A stretch of 64,000 nt of DNA from Rhodospirillaceae bacterium (lineage in GTDB: Bacteria > Pseudomonadota > Alphaproteobacteria > Kiloniellales > DSM-21159). This document shows positions 7,574 through 15,725 of this stretch, in pieces. The position numbers and the translations under genes were made by a program. The DNA lies in assembly GCA_006969625.1 (NCBI GenBank), contig CP030885.1, forward strand, positions 4,475,430-4,539,429. The letters are read 5' to 3'. The number at the start of each line of letters is the position of its first letter. The first letter of the stretch is position 1. The notes beneath the pieces are model-generated. The model saw nothing but the letters and a program-made list of their open reading frames with translations, ran no database searches and had not been told where the DNA came from.

Positions 7574-7809
7574 TGGCGCACTTCCGCGACGGCGAGCGCG
7601 TTCTCGCCACCCCAAACCAGGGCCGCCGCATCCGCCGGCCCGAAGACGGCGCCCTGGTCCCGGCCGAGGGCCGCGTCGTGGCCGTGAGCGCCTACTGGCG
7701 CCGCAAGGCCGCCGACGGCGACGTCACCCTATCGCGGCCGCGGCCGAACAGCCGGGGGCCGGCCAAGGCCGAGGCGTCCGCCGGCGGCAAGAAGGCGAAG
7801 GAGGCCTAA
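7573..7809 (+). CDS. DUF2635 family phage protein (Mu gp38-like)
   Basis: A 78-residue basic protein. Its pattern of an arginine/glycine start, then LVPAEGRVVAVSAYWRRK and a DGDV segment, is that of DUF2635, found immediately before the tail sheath in Mu-like phages. The C-terminus is lysine/alanine-rich and probably disordered. It is coupled to the gp37-like gene by a one-base stop/start overlap. Function unknown. Confidence 0.75.
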   Translation: MAHFRDGERVLATPNQGRRIRRPEDGALVPAEGRVVAVSAYWRRKAADGDVTLSRPRPNSRGPAKAEASAGGKKAKEA

Positions 7810-7812
7810 GCC

Positions 7813-9318
7813 ATGTCGCAGATCTCGTTCAACCAGGTCCCGACCAACCTGCGGGTGCCCTTCGTCTACGTCGAGTTCGATCCCTCGAACGCGATCCAGG
7901 GCGCCCAGGTCATGCCCTACCGGCACCTGGTCGTCGGCCAGAAGACCGTCGCCGGCACCCAGGCGGCGCTGACGCCGGTGCGCCTGACCAACGCGGCCGA
8001 GGCCAAGACGCTGTTCGGTGCCGGCTCGCAGTTGGCGCGCATGGCCGAGCGGCACTTCGCGAACAACGGCTGGACCGAGACCTGGTTCGTCGCCCTCGAC
8101 GACGACGGCGCGGCCAATGCGGCCAGCGGTTCGATGACCTTCGGCGGCGCGGTCGCCGCCTCCGGCACCCTGGCGCTCATGGTCGCCGGGCGGCCGCTCA
8201 GCGTCGGCGTCGCCGCCGGCGACACGCCGGCCGAGATCGCCACGGCCGTCGCCGCCGCCATCCAGGCCGACGCCGACCTCGCCGTCTCGGCCGCCGTCAA
8301 CGGCGTGACCGACACCCAGGTCGACGTCACCGCCAAGAACGCCGGCGTCGCCGGCAACGACCTCGAGGTGCGGCTCAACTACTACCGCGGCGAGGCGCTG
8401 CCGGACGGCCTGACCGTCGCCTTCGACCCGGCGACCGGCACTTCCGGTCGGCCGACGCCGCCGGACGAGATGGCGGCCGCCACCGCCGCGGTCGCCAGCT
8501 ACCACGGCAACATCGACCCGGCGCGGCCGTTCCAGACGCTGCCGCTGACCGATGTGCTGCCGGCCAAGGCGGGCGACGCGGGCATGCGGCTGACCGGCGG
8601 CACCGCCAACCCCGACGTCTCGGCGGTCTGGGCGGTCCTCGGCGACGTCCACTACAACCTGATCGCGCTGCCCTACAGCGACGCCGCCAACCTGGCGGCC
8701 GTCGAGACCGAGCTGGAGAGCCGCTGGGATCCGCTGCGCCAGATCGAGGGCGCGGCCGTCACCGCGGCCTACGGCACCCAGGGCACGCTCGGCACGCTCG
8801 GCGACTCGCTGAACTCCAAGCACGTCGTCGTGATGAACACCGGCGGGCCCTTCACGCGGGAGGAGAACAACCTCCTGCTCTACGACGGCATCGCCACCTC
8901 GAGCGACGACGACGGGGGCGTCGCGCGGATCCAGCGCCTGGTCACCAGCTACAAGACCAACCCGGCCGGCGCCGACGACGCCGCCTACCTCGACCTCAAC
9001 ACCACGCTGACGCTCGGCTACCTGCGCTGGGACTTCCGCAACCGGATCCTGCGCAAGTTCCCGCGGCACAAGCTGAAGAACGACGGCGTGCGCGCGCCGG
9101 GCCAGGCGATCGTCACGCCGAAGACCGGCAAGGCCGAGGCTGTCGCCTGGGCGCGCGACATGGCGGCGCGCGGCCTGGTCGAGAACGTCGACGCCTTCGC
9201 CGAGCTGGTGATTTGCGAGCGCAACGCGCAGGACCCCAACCGCCTCGACTGGCTGCTGCCGCCGGACCTGGTCAACCAGTTCCGCGTCGCCGGCGTCCAG
9301 ATCCAGTTCATTCTCTAA
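7813..9318 (+). CDS. Contractile tail sheath protein (Mu gpL-like)
   Basis: A 501-residue protein. Its N-terminus (FNQVPTNLRVPFVYVEFD) and the central phage_tail_sheath subtilisin-like fold region are typical of Mu gpL. The C-terminus ends with VNQFRVAGVQIQFIL, as in other sheath proteins, whose last strand joins neighbouring subunits. It polymerises around the tube and contracts to drive it into the target cell. Length matches the Mu sheath (about 495). The ATG at 7813 follows GGAGG with good spacing. It is intact. Confidence 0.92.
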   Translation: MSQISFNQVPTNLRVPFVYVEFDPSNAIQGAQVMPYRHLVVGQKTVAGTQAALTPVRLTNAAEAKTLFGAGSQLARMAERHFANNGWTETWFVALDDDGAANAASGSMTFGGAVAASGTLALMVAGRPLSVGVAAGDTPAEIATAVAAAIQADADLAVSAAVNGVTDTQVDVTAKNAGVAGNDLEVRLNYYRGEALPDGLTVAFDPATGTSGRPTPPDEMAAATAAVASYHGNIDPARPFQTLPLTDVLPAKAGDAGMRLTGGTANPDVSAVWAVLGDVHYNLIALPYSDAANLAAVETELESRWDPLRQIEGAAVTAAYGTQGTLGTLGDSLNSKHVVVMNTGGPFTREENNLLLYDGIATSSDDDGGVARIQRLVTSYKTNPAGADDAAYLDLNTTLTLGYLRWDFRNRILRKFPRHKLKNDGVRAPGQAIVTPKTGKAEAVAWARDMAARGLVENVDAFAELVICERNAQDPNRLDWLLPPDLVNQFRVAGVQIQFIL

Positions 9319-9330
9319 GGGAGGCCCACC

Positions 9331-9690
9331 ATGAGCCGCCGCTCGGGCACGCTCTTCTTCTCCGTCGACGGCACCCAGTACGAGGTCGTCGGCAACTGGA
9401 CCTACAACCTCGGCGCCGAGAAGCGCGAGGCGCTGGTCGGCCACGACGCGGTGCACGGCTACAAGGCCACGCCGCAGGCGCCCTACTTCGAGGGCGAGGT
9501 GCGCGACCGCGGCGACCTGGCGCTCAAGACCCTCCTAGAGCTCGACGGCGTGACCGCGACGCTCGAACTCGCCAACGGCAAGGCGATCGTGCTGCGCGAC
9601 GCCTGGTACGCCGCCGACGGCAACGTCGGGACCGAGGAGGCCAACGTCCAGGTCCGCCTCGAGGGCCTCTCGGCCGAGGAGATCCGCTGA
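9331..9690 (+). CDS. Tail tube protein (Mu gpM-like)
   Basis: A 119-residue protein with the Mu tail-tube pattern: FFSVDGTQYEVVGNWTYNLG at the start, and a G-D-L-x-L-K-TLLELDGVTATLELANGK core. It would stack as hexamers to form the inner tube beneath the sheath. It lies 12 bp after the sheath gene with GGAGG upstream, the order found in all Mu-like tails. Confidence 0.88.
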   Translation: MSRRSGTLFFSVDGTQYEVVGNWTYNLGAEKREALVGHDAVHGYKATPQAPYFEGEVRDRGDLALKTLLELDGVTATLELANGKAIVLRDAWYAADGNVGTEEANVQVRLEGLSAEEIR

Positions 9691-9692
9691 CC

Positions 9693-9965
9693 ATGAAGGT
9701 GACGCTGAATACGCCGATCCAGGCCAACGGCCAGGAGATCGCCGAGCTGAGCTTCCGCAGGCTGACCGCCGGCGACCTGCGCGGCATCAAGCTGGTCGTC
9801 AGCGGCGATGGGATCGCCTTCGAGACCGACGCGATCCTGACCGTGGCCGCGCGCCTGGCCGGGGTCCCGCCCAGCGCGCTCGACGCCCTCGGCCTCGACG
9901 ACTTCGTGGAGGTGGCGGCGCAGATCGGCCCTTTGCTCTCGCAGTTCCCGGGAACTGGGAAATAG
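9693..9965 (+). CDS. Tail assembly protein (Mu gp41-like), upstream frame
   Basis: A 90-residue protein with the Mu gp41 pattern (FRRLTAGDLRGIKL, TDAILTVAARLAGV, LDALGLDDFVEVAAQIGPLL). In tailed phages the protein before the tape measure acts as a chaperone for it and is made in two forms by ribosomal frameshifting. The TAG at 9963 would end the short form. A slippery heptamer at 9947-9953 would let some ribosomes continue in the -1 frame to 10096, giving about 134 residues. Confidence 0.8.
   Translation: MKVTLNTPIQANGQEIAELSFRRLTAGDLRGIKLVVSGDGIAFETDAILTVAARLAGVPPSALDALGLDDFVEVAAQIGPLLSQFPGTGK
9947..9953 (+). promoter_or_regulatory. Candidate -1 frameshift heptamer CCCGGGA
   Basis: In the gp41 frame the codons are CCG GGA preceded by C, so the site fits the X XXY YYZ slippery form. 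It lies 9 bases before the gp41 stop codon (TAG at 9963-9965). A slip back by one base opens the frame to 10096. Confidence 0.55.
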
Positions 9966-10096
9966 CGGTCCGCGAGATCGCCTGGACCTTCCACTTCCCG
10001 CCCGAATCCATCTGGTCGATGGACATGCAGGATCTCGCCTGGTGGCACCGGCAGGCGGTCGAGATCTCCAAGCAGCTCTCCAAGCCCAGCCGGTGA
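9953..10096 (+). CDS. Frameshift extension of the tail assembly protein (GpE-like)
   Basis: This -1 frame continues from the gp41-like gene without a stop and encodes NWEIAVREIAWTFHFPPESI and then MDMQDLAWWHRQAVEIS. This resembles the small GpE-type tail proteins of P2/Mu-like phages (aromatic helix, P-P, then W-H). It has no start codon with a ribosome-binding site of its own. It is therefore best read as the C-terminal part of a fusion product. Confidence 0.6.
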   Translation, partial: NWEIAVREIAWTFHFPPESIWSMDMQDLAWWHRQAVEISKQLSKPSR

Positions 10097-10117
10097 CCCA
10101 GGGATGACCCGCCGCCC

Positions 10118-12373
10118 ATGAGCGACACGAAGCCCCAGGTTCTCTTCGAGATGCTCGACGGCGCAACGCGGCCGCTGCAGGGGATCCAGCGCCAGTTGCG
10201 CGGCGTCTCGCAGAACACCGGCTTCGACCGGGTTCTGCGCCAGACGCGCCAGCTCTCCGGCGCCTTCGGCGACACCTTCTCGCGGGTCACCCGCCTGGCC
10301 GCCGGCGTCGGGGGTGCGGCGGCTGCCGTCGGCGCCGAGTTCTTCGGGCTCGTCCGGAGCACGATCGGCTACGGCGACAGCGTCGCCAAGACGGCCGACA
10401 AGCTCGGCGTCGGTATCGAGGAGCTGCAGGAGTGGCGCTACGCCGCCGAGCGCTCAGGCCTGTCCAACCAGGCCTTCGACACGGCGCTGCAGCACGCGAC
10501 CCAGCGGATCGCGGAAGCCGCGGCCGGGGGCGGCGAGGCCAAGGACACCCTCGAGGCCATGGGGATCCAGATCACCGACACGACCGGCCGGATCCGTCCC
10601 ATGCGCGAGCTGCTGCCCGAGATCGCCGACGCAATGGCGCAGCAGGAGGACCCCGCGAAGCGGATTGCCGCCGCCTTCAAGCTGTTCGACAGCGAAGGCG
10701 TCGCCATGGTGGACATGTTGGGTGGGGGTTCGGAGGGCTTGTTCGAGCTGGCCCGCGAGGCCCGCGATCTCGGCATCGTCATGAACGAGCAGACCGCGCG
10801 CTCCTCCGAGCGGGTGAGCAGACGTCTCGCCAACCTCTGGGCGGTCGTGCGCGGCGTCGGCTTCGGAATCGTCGAGCAGCTTCTGCCGGGCTTCGAACGG
10901 GGAACCCTCGCCTTGACCAAGTGGCTGCAGGAGATGCGGCCGGAGATCGTGGATCTGGTTCGCCGCGCCGTCGCGCGCCTGCAGGACTTGATGCCCGAAC
11001 TGCGCGAGGGCTTTCAAAGGGCGACGGACGCGGCGCGAGACCTCTTCGACTGGCTGTCGCGCGCGGCCGAGGCCGTCGGCGGTTGGACCAACCTGGCGAT
11101 CGGCCTGGCCGTCGTGCTCAAGGCTCGACTGATCGCCTCGATCCTGACACTCACCAAGGCCGTCTTCGGCCTGGGCCTCGCCCTGCTGACCACGCCGATC
11201 GGCTGGTTCGCCCTGGCGCTGGCCGCGGCCGCCTTCCTGATCGTGCGCTACTGGGACGACGTCGGCCCGTTCTTCGACGAGCTCTTCGCCGACCTGAAGG
11301 CGATCTTCGGCGGCTTGGTGCAGTGGGTCGCGGCGCTGATCGACGGCGACTGGAGCGGCGCGGCGGACGGCGTGCGCCAGGCTTGGGCCGGGCTGGAGGG
11401 CTTCTTCGGCACGCTGCTCGACGACGTCGGCGGCCTGATTGCGGCCTGGGTGGGGTCCACGGTCTCGCTGCTCGGCGGCGACGGCGCGCAGGCCGTCGAG
11501 GACCTGAAGGCGACCTGGCGGTCGATCGAGGAGTTTTTCGGCACCCTGCTCGGCGCCGTGCTCGATGTCGTCGACGGAACCATCGGGGCGATCGTCGGGC
11601 TGGTCACCGGCGACTGGAGCGGCGCGGCGGACGGCGTGCGCCAGGCTTGGGCCGGGCTGGAGGGCTTCTTCGGCACGCTGCTCGACGGCGTCGGCGGCCT
11701 GATTGCGGCCTGGGTGGGGTCCACGGTCTCGCTGCTCGGCGGCGACGGCGCGCAGGCCGTCGAGGACCTGAAGGCGACCTGGCGGTCGATCGAGGAGTTT
11801 TTCGGCACCCTGCTCGGCGCCGTGCTCGATGTCGTCGACGGAACCATCGGGGCGATCGTCGGGCTGGTCACCGGCGACTGGAGCGGCGCGGCGGACGGCA
11901 TCAAGCAGGCCTGGGGCGGGCTGAAGGACTGGTACCAGGGCCTCTTCGACGGCATCGACGCTGTGTTCGACGGGGCGATCTCGGACGCGCTGGACGTGGG
12001 CGGGCGCTGGGCCCAGGGCTTCTGGGACGGCATCGCCGGCATGTGGAACCGCATGGCGGCCTGGTTGGTCGGCAAGGTCGCCTGGCTGCTCGAGCAGATG
12101 GACATCTCGGTCGACATTCCCGGCCTCGGCGAGGTCGGAACGGCCACAGGCGACCAGGCCTCGGCGCTGCGCTCCCTGCAGGAGCGCATGCTCGCCGGAC
12201 AGGAGAGCGTCTTCGGGCCGGACGGCGCCGGGCCGGGCGCGCGTTTGCAGTTCACGGGCAGGGTGAACGTGGGATTCGAGAACATGCCGCAGTCTGCGCG
12301 CGTGATCGAGGTCTCCAGCGACAACGCCGACGTGCCGCTGGGTGCGCACGTCGGCTACGCCATGGGGGACTGA
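10118..12373 (+). CDS. Tail tape measure protein (Mu gp42-like)
   Basis: A 751-residue protein with an N-terminal region typical of tape measures (residues about 1-110), the motif YGDSVAKTADKLGVGIEELQEWRYAAERSG, hydrophobic segments (about 325-375) and a repeated central part. It sets tail length and is threaded through the tube. An 88-residue unit rich in tryptophan and glycine (GDWSGAADGVRQAW to GAIVGLVT) occurs twice in tandem, nearly identical at the DNA level, with a third partial unit after it. The ATG is 21 bp after the frameshift product's stop. Confidence 0.88.
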   Translation: MSDTKPQVLFEMLDGATRPLQGIQRQLRGVSQNTGFDRVLRQTRQLSGAFGDTFSRVTRLAAGVGGAAAAVGAEFFGLVRSTIGYGDSVAKTADKLGVGIEELQEWRYAAERSGLSNQAFDTALQHATQRIAEAAAGGGEAKDTLEAMGIQITDTTGRIRPMRELLPEIADAMAQQEDPAKRIAAAFKLFDSEGVAMVDMLGGGSEGLFELAREARDLGIVMNEQTARSSERVSRRLANLWAVVRGVGFGIVEQLLPGFERGTLALTKWLQEMRPEIVDLVRRAVARLQDLMPELREGFQRATDAARDLFDWLSRAAEAVGGWTNLAIGLAVVLKARLIASILTLTKAVFGLGLALLTTPIGWFALALAAAAFLIVRYWDDVGPFFDELFADLKAIFGGLVQWVAALIDGDWSGAADGVRQAWAGLEGFFGTLLDDVGGLIAAWVGSTVSLLGGDGAQAVEDLKATWRSIEEFFGTLLGAVLDVVDGTIGAIVGLVTGDWSGAADGVRQAWAGLEGFFGTLLDGVGGLIAAWVGSTVSLLGGDGAQAVEDLKATWRSIEEFFGTLLGAVLDVVDGTIGAIVGLVTGDWSGAADGIKQAWGGLKDWYQGLFDGIDAVFDGAISDALDVGGRWAQGFWDGIAGMWNRMAAWLVGKVAWLLEQMDISVDIPGLGEVGTATGDQASALRSLQERMLAGQESVFGPDGAGPGARLQFTGRVNVGFENMPQSARVIEVSSDNADVPLGAHVGYAMGD
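11348..11875 (+). repeat. Tandem 264-bp duplication inside the tape measure gene
   Basis: Units 11348-11611 and 11612-11875 are almost identical; the difference noticed is GACGACGTC versus GACGGCGTC. The start of a third unit follows at 11876. The 264-bp period keeps frame and adds 88 residues. Confidence 0.95.
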
Positions 12374-12377
12374 CGCC

Positions 12378-13496
12378 ATGGCCTGGACCGACAACCTGCG
12401 CGCGGCGCGCTTCCGCAACGCCCGATTCCACGTCCTCCGGCACGACACCGAGGTGCCGGCCCGGCGTGTCCAGCTCCACGAGTACCCGGGGCGCGAGGAG
12501 GCCTACGCCGAGGACCTGGGCCGCGGCACCGGCCAGCCGCGCTTTTCCGCCTACGTCATCGGCGCCGACTACATGGCTGCGCGCGACGCCCTGATCGCCG
12601 CCTGCGGCAAACCCGGCGTCGGCACGCTGGTCCACCCCTACCTGGGCGAGATGCAGGTGCTGTGCACCGCCTGCCGCCTGGTCGAGGAGACCACCGCCGG
12701 GCGGATGGCGACGTTCTCCCTGGAGTTCGTCGACGCCGGCACCAATCGCTATCCGGTCGACGGCGCAGCGGTCGACCTGGCCCTGGCCGTGGCGCCGGCG
12801 GTGGTCGAGGTGCCGGCCGCCGTGCGTGCGGAGCTGGAGGCGCTGGCCGCCCCGGCTGCGCTGCTGGCCGGCCCTCCGTCCGAGCTCGCGCGCACCGTCG
12901 CGGGCGCGCTGGGCGGCCTGCCGCTGGTCTCGCCCGCCGACCGGCTGTGGCAGTCGGCCGCGGTCGCCGTCGCCGAGCTGGGCGTCGGCCTGGCGCTGGA
13001 GACGGCGGCCGACTGGCCGTCGCCGGGCACGCCGGCGACGCCGGCGCGCGCGCGCATGGCCAGCAACCAGGCCGCGCTCGCGCGGCTGCTGCGCACGGCC
13101 AGTGCGGTGGCCGCCGGCCGGGCCGCGGGCCTCGCGGCGTTCCAGACCGCCGACGACGCGCTGGATCTCCGGCGACGGCTCGGCGACGCGCTGGACCTGG
13201 CGCGCGAGGAGGCGGCCGAGGCCGGGCAGCGGGATCTCTTCGACCGGCTGGGCGCGCTGCGCACGGCCGTGGTGCGCGCCATCGACGCCCAGGTGGTGCA
13301 GTTGCCGCGCGTCGTCGCGCTGCCCCTGGCGGCGACGCAGCCGGCGCTGGTCGCCGCCTACCGGGCGTTCGGCGATACCGACCAGGTCGAAAGCATCGTC
13401 TGGCGCAACCGGGCGCGCCATCCGGGCTTCATGCCGGCCGGCGAGATCGAGGTGCTCAGCCGCGCGCTGCGCGCGGGAGGAGGCCGGCGTGGCTGA
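12378..13496 (+). CDS. DNA circularization protein N-like tail protein (Mu gpN)
   Basis: A 372-residue protein. Its N-terminal 95 residues match the DNA circularisation N-terminal domain, including WTDNLRAARFRNARFHV, RVQLHEYPGREEAYAEDLGR and GVGTLVHPYLGEMQV. In Mu, gpN is a tail/baseplate component between the tape measure and the hub. The ATG at 12378 follows the tape measure stop by 4 bp. The rest is alanine-rich helix. The stop overlaps the GTG start of gpP. Confidence 0.85.
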   Translation: MAWTDNLRAARFRNARFHVLRHDTEVPARRVQLHEYPGREEAYAEDLGRGTGQPRFSAYVIGADYMAARDALIAACGKPGVGTLVHPYLGEMQVLCTACRLVEETTAGRMATFSLEFVDAGTNRYPVDGAAVDLALAVAPAVVEVPAAVRAELEALAAPAALLAGPPSELARTVAGALGGLPLVSPADRLWQSAAVAVAELGVGLALETAADWPSPGTPATPARARMASNQAALARLLRTASAVAAGRAAGLAAFQTADDALDLRRRLGDALDLAREEAAEAGQRDLFDRLGALRTAVVRAIDAQVVQLPRVVALPLAATQPALVAAYRAFGDTDQVESIVWRNRARHPGFMPAGEIEVLSRALRAGGGRRG

Positions 13497-14577
13497 CGCA
13501 CGGACGCCCGAGGTGGAGCTGACCGTCGACGGCCGCCGCCACCTCGGCTGGAAGGAGGCGCGGGTCATGCGCTCGCTGGAGCGGGCCGCCGGCTCGTTCG
13601 ACCTGCGCCTGTCCGACCGCTGGGCGCCGGGCGATCCGGTAACCGCGATCGCGCCGGGCGCGCCCTGCAGCCTGGCGGTGGACGGCGAGCCCGTGCTGAC
13701 CGGCTTCGTCGACCAGGTGCGCCCCTCGGTTGGGCCCGACAGCCACGAGATCTCCGTGTCCGGCAGGGACGCGGCCGGCGACCTGGTCGACTGCGCGCCG
13801 GACTGGGATCCGGGCGAGTGGTCGCAGCGGGCCCTGCCCGAGCTGGTCGCCGCGCTGGCCGCGCCCTTCGGGATCGGGGTGCGCGTCGAGACCGACACCG
13901 GCGCGCCGATTCCGGTCTTCCGGGCCGAGCAGGGCGAGACGGCGTGGGAGGCCATCGAGCGCGCTTGCCGGCTGCGCGGGGTGCTCTGCGCCTCGGACGG
14001 GCTGGGCGGCCTGCTGCTGCTGCGCCCGCCGGGCGCGCGCGCGGAGGCGGGGCTGGCGCTGGGCGACAACCTGCTGTCGGCCTCCGGCGTCTACCAGGCG
14101 ACCGAGCGCTTCAGCCACTACATCGTCAAGGCGCAGCAGCCCTCGAGCGACTTCCTCGAGGAGGAGGACGCGGCCACGGTGATCGCCGTGGCCGAGGATC
14201 CCGGAGTGCGGCGCTTCCGCCCGTTCCTGCGCATCTCCGAAGGCCCGGCCGACACGGCCGCGGCGCAGGCGCGCGTCGACTGGGAGGCGGAAGTGCGCGC
14301 CGCGCGGGCCCGCCGGGCCGTGCTCGGCGTGCAGGGCTGGCGCCAGCGCGGGACCGCCGGCGCGCTGTGGGCGCCCAACCAGCTCGTCTCGGTCACGGTG
14401 CCAGGCCTGGGCCTCGACGGCCGCCAGCTCGTCGTCATCGAGGTCGAGTACGCGCGCGGTCCGCGGGGCACGACCAGCCGGCTGACCTGCATGGATGCCG
14501 CCGCCTTCCGGCCGGAGCCGAAGCGCCCCAAGCGGGGCGACGACAACGACTCGCTGGAGGAGCACTGGCTGCAATGA
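13489..14577 (+). CDS. Baseplate hub protein (Mu gpP/gp44-like)
   Basis: A 362-residue protein with the gpD/gp27-type hub pattern: ELTVDGRRHLGWKEARVMRS at the start, LVDCAPDW near residue 100, and a C-terminal QLVVIEVEYARGPRGTTSRL. It forms the central hub joining tube and spike. The start is GTG at 13489, overlapping the gpN stop, with GGAGGAGG upstream. The C-terminus is acidic. It is intact, with the length expected for Mu gp44. Confidence 0.87.
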   Translation: MADARTPEVELTVDGRRHLGWKEARVMRSLERAAGSFDLRLSDRWAPGDPVTAIAPGAPCSLAVDGEPVLTGFVDQVRPSVGPDSHEISVSGRDAAGDLVDCAPDWDPGEWSQRALPELVAALAAPFGIGVRVETDTGAPIPVFRAEQGETAWEAIERACRLRGVLCASDGLGGLLLLRPPGARAEAGLALGDNLLSASGVYQATERFSHYIVKAQQPSSDFLEEEDAATVIAVAEDPGVRRFRPFLRISEGPADTAAAQARVDWEAEVRAARARRAVLGVQGWRQRGTAGALWAPNQLVSVTVPGLGLDGRQLVVIEVEYARGPRGTTSRLTCMDAAAFRPEPKRPKRGDDNDSLEEHWLQ

Positions 14578-15212
14578 GCGTGGATTTGCGCGGTCATATC
14601 CAGCGCGCGCTGGCCCCCGCCCGCCGGCGGATCGCCGCCATGGTCCGGCGCACGGTGGTGCGCCTGGTCGACGACGCGCCGGGACACCAGGGCCTGCAGG
14701 TCACGGCGCTGGACAAGGAGGTCCTGGCCACCGTGCAGCGGGTGCAGGAGTACGGCTTCACGAGCCACCCGCTGCCCGGGGCCGTGGCCGTGGTGCTGGG
14801 CCTGGCCGGCAACTCGGCGCACAGCCTGGCCGTCGTCGTCGGCGACAGGCGCCACCGTCCGGTCGAGCTGCCTGCCGGCGACGTCGCCCTGCACACCGAG
14901 CTGGACGATCCCTCGGCCGCGGCCGAGGCGGCCGTGCATCGCATCCAACTGACTCGCGTCGGCGACGAGCCCGCCGTCGTGGTGCGCAGCGGGCCCAACA
15001 AGGTCGACCTACTGCCCGACCGCATCGAGGTCGAGGCGCCCAAGGTGGTGGTGAAGTCCGACGACGTGCACCTGGGCGAGGAGGGCGGCCCGCCGGTCGC
15101 GCGCCTTGGCGACCTGGTGCACGTTCAGCAGGGCTCCTCGAGCGGCTTCTGGCCGATCGTCGAGGGCTCCTCGAAGGTCCGCGCCGCCGGCCCGAAGACG
15201 GGCGGGAGCTGA
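14574..15212 (+). CDS. Baseplate spike protein (Mu gp45/gpV-like)
   Basis: A 212-residue protein with an N-terminal helix, an OB-fold region (QVTALDKEVLATVQRVQEYG, LPGAVAVVLGLAGN) and a beta-helical C-terminal part (KVDLLPDRIEVEAPKVVVKS). This is the organisation of Mu gp45, the membrane-piercing spike. No H-x-H iron-binding tip motif is obvious at the C-terminus. The ATG at 14574 overlaps the hub gene's stop as ATGA. Confidence 0.85.
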   Translation: MSVDLRGHIQRALAPARRRIAAMVRRTVVRLVDDAPGHQGLQVTALDKEVLATVQRVQEYGFTSHPLPGAVAVVLGLAGNSAHSLAVVVGDRRHRPVELPAGDVALHTELDDPSAAAEAAVHRIQLTRVGDEPAVVVRSGPNKVDLLPDRIEVEAPKVVVKSDDVHLGEEGGPPVARLGDLVHVQQGSSSGFWPIVEGSSKVRAAGPKTGGS

Positions 15213-15215
15213 GCG

Positions 15216-15725
15216 ATGGACCTGCGGCTCGACTTCGACGGCGACCTGCTGACCGGCGACCTTGTGCGCGACGGCGCCGGCCTGAAGCTCGAAGAGGGAC
15301 TGGGCACGGCGGTGATCCTCAGCCTCTTCTCGGACGCCCGCGCGCGCCCGGACGACGAGCTGCCGCCGCTGGAGACCGACCCGCGCGGCTGGTGGGGCGA
15401 GGCCTTCGCCGGCTCGGCCGGCCAAGCGATCGCCGGCGACCGCTTCGGCTCGCGGCTGTGGCTGCTCGAGCGTCGCAAGATCCTGCCGGAGACCCTGCGC
15501 GAGGCCGAGGAGATGGCGCGCGAGGCGCTCGCCTGGATGATCGAGGACGGCGTCGTCGAGGAGATCCGCGTGCTCGCCGAAGCGCATCGCCCGGCCACCC
15601 TGGCGCTGCGCGTCGCCCTGATCCGCCCCGACCGCGAGGCCGTCGCCTTCGCCTTCCAGCGCCTGTGGGACGGCGAGGCGGCGCGCTGGGCCGCGCTCCC
15701 CGAGACAGGCGGGGAGGCCGCCTGA
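15216..15725 (+). CDS. Mu gp46-like baseplate wedge protein
   Basis: A 169-residue protein with the GP46 family pattern DLRLDFDGDL and ETDPRGWWGEAFAG, then RFGSRLWLLERRKILPETLREAEEMAREAL. It corresponds to the gp25/GpW-like wedge component that starts sheath assembly. It begins 3 bp after the spike gene, and its stop overlaps the start of the gp47-like gene. Confidence 0.85.
   Translation: MDLRLDFDGDLLTGDLVRDGAGLKLEEGLGTAVILSLFSDARARPDDELPPLETDPRGWWGEAFAGSAGQAIAGDRFGSRLWLLERRKILPETLREAEEMAREALAWMIEDGVVEEIRVLAEAHRPATLALRVALIRPDREAVAFAFQRLWDGEAARWAALPETGGEAA

Noticed and set aside
7729-9456. Open frame of 575 codons opposite the sheath gene
   Set aside because: It is antisense to a clear sheath gene and made of repetitive V/G/R/D residues; a GC shadow.
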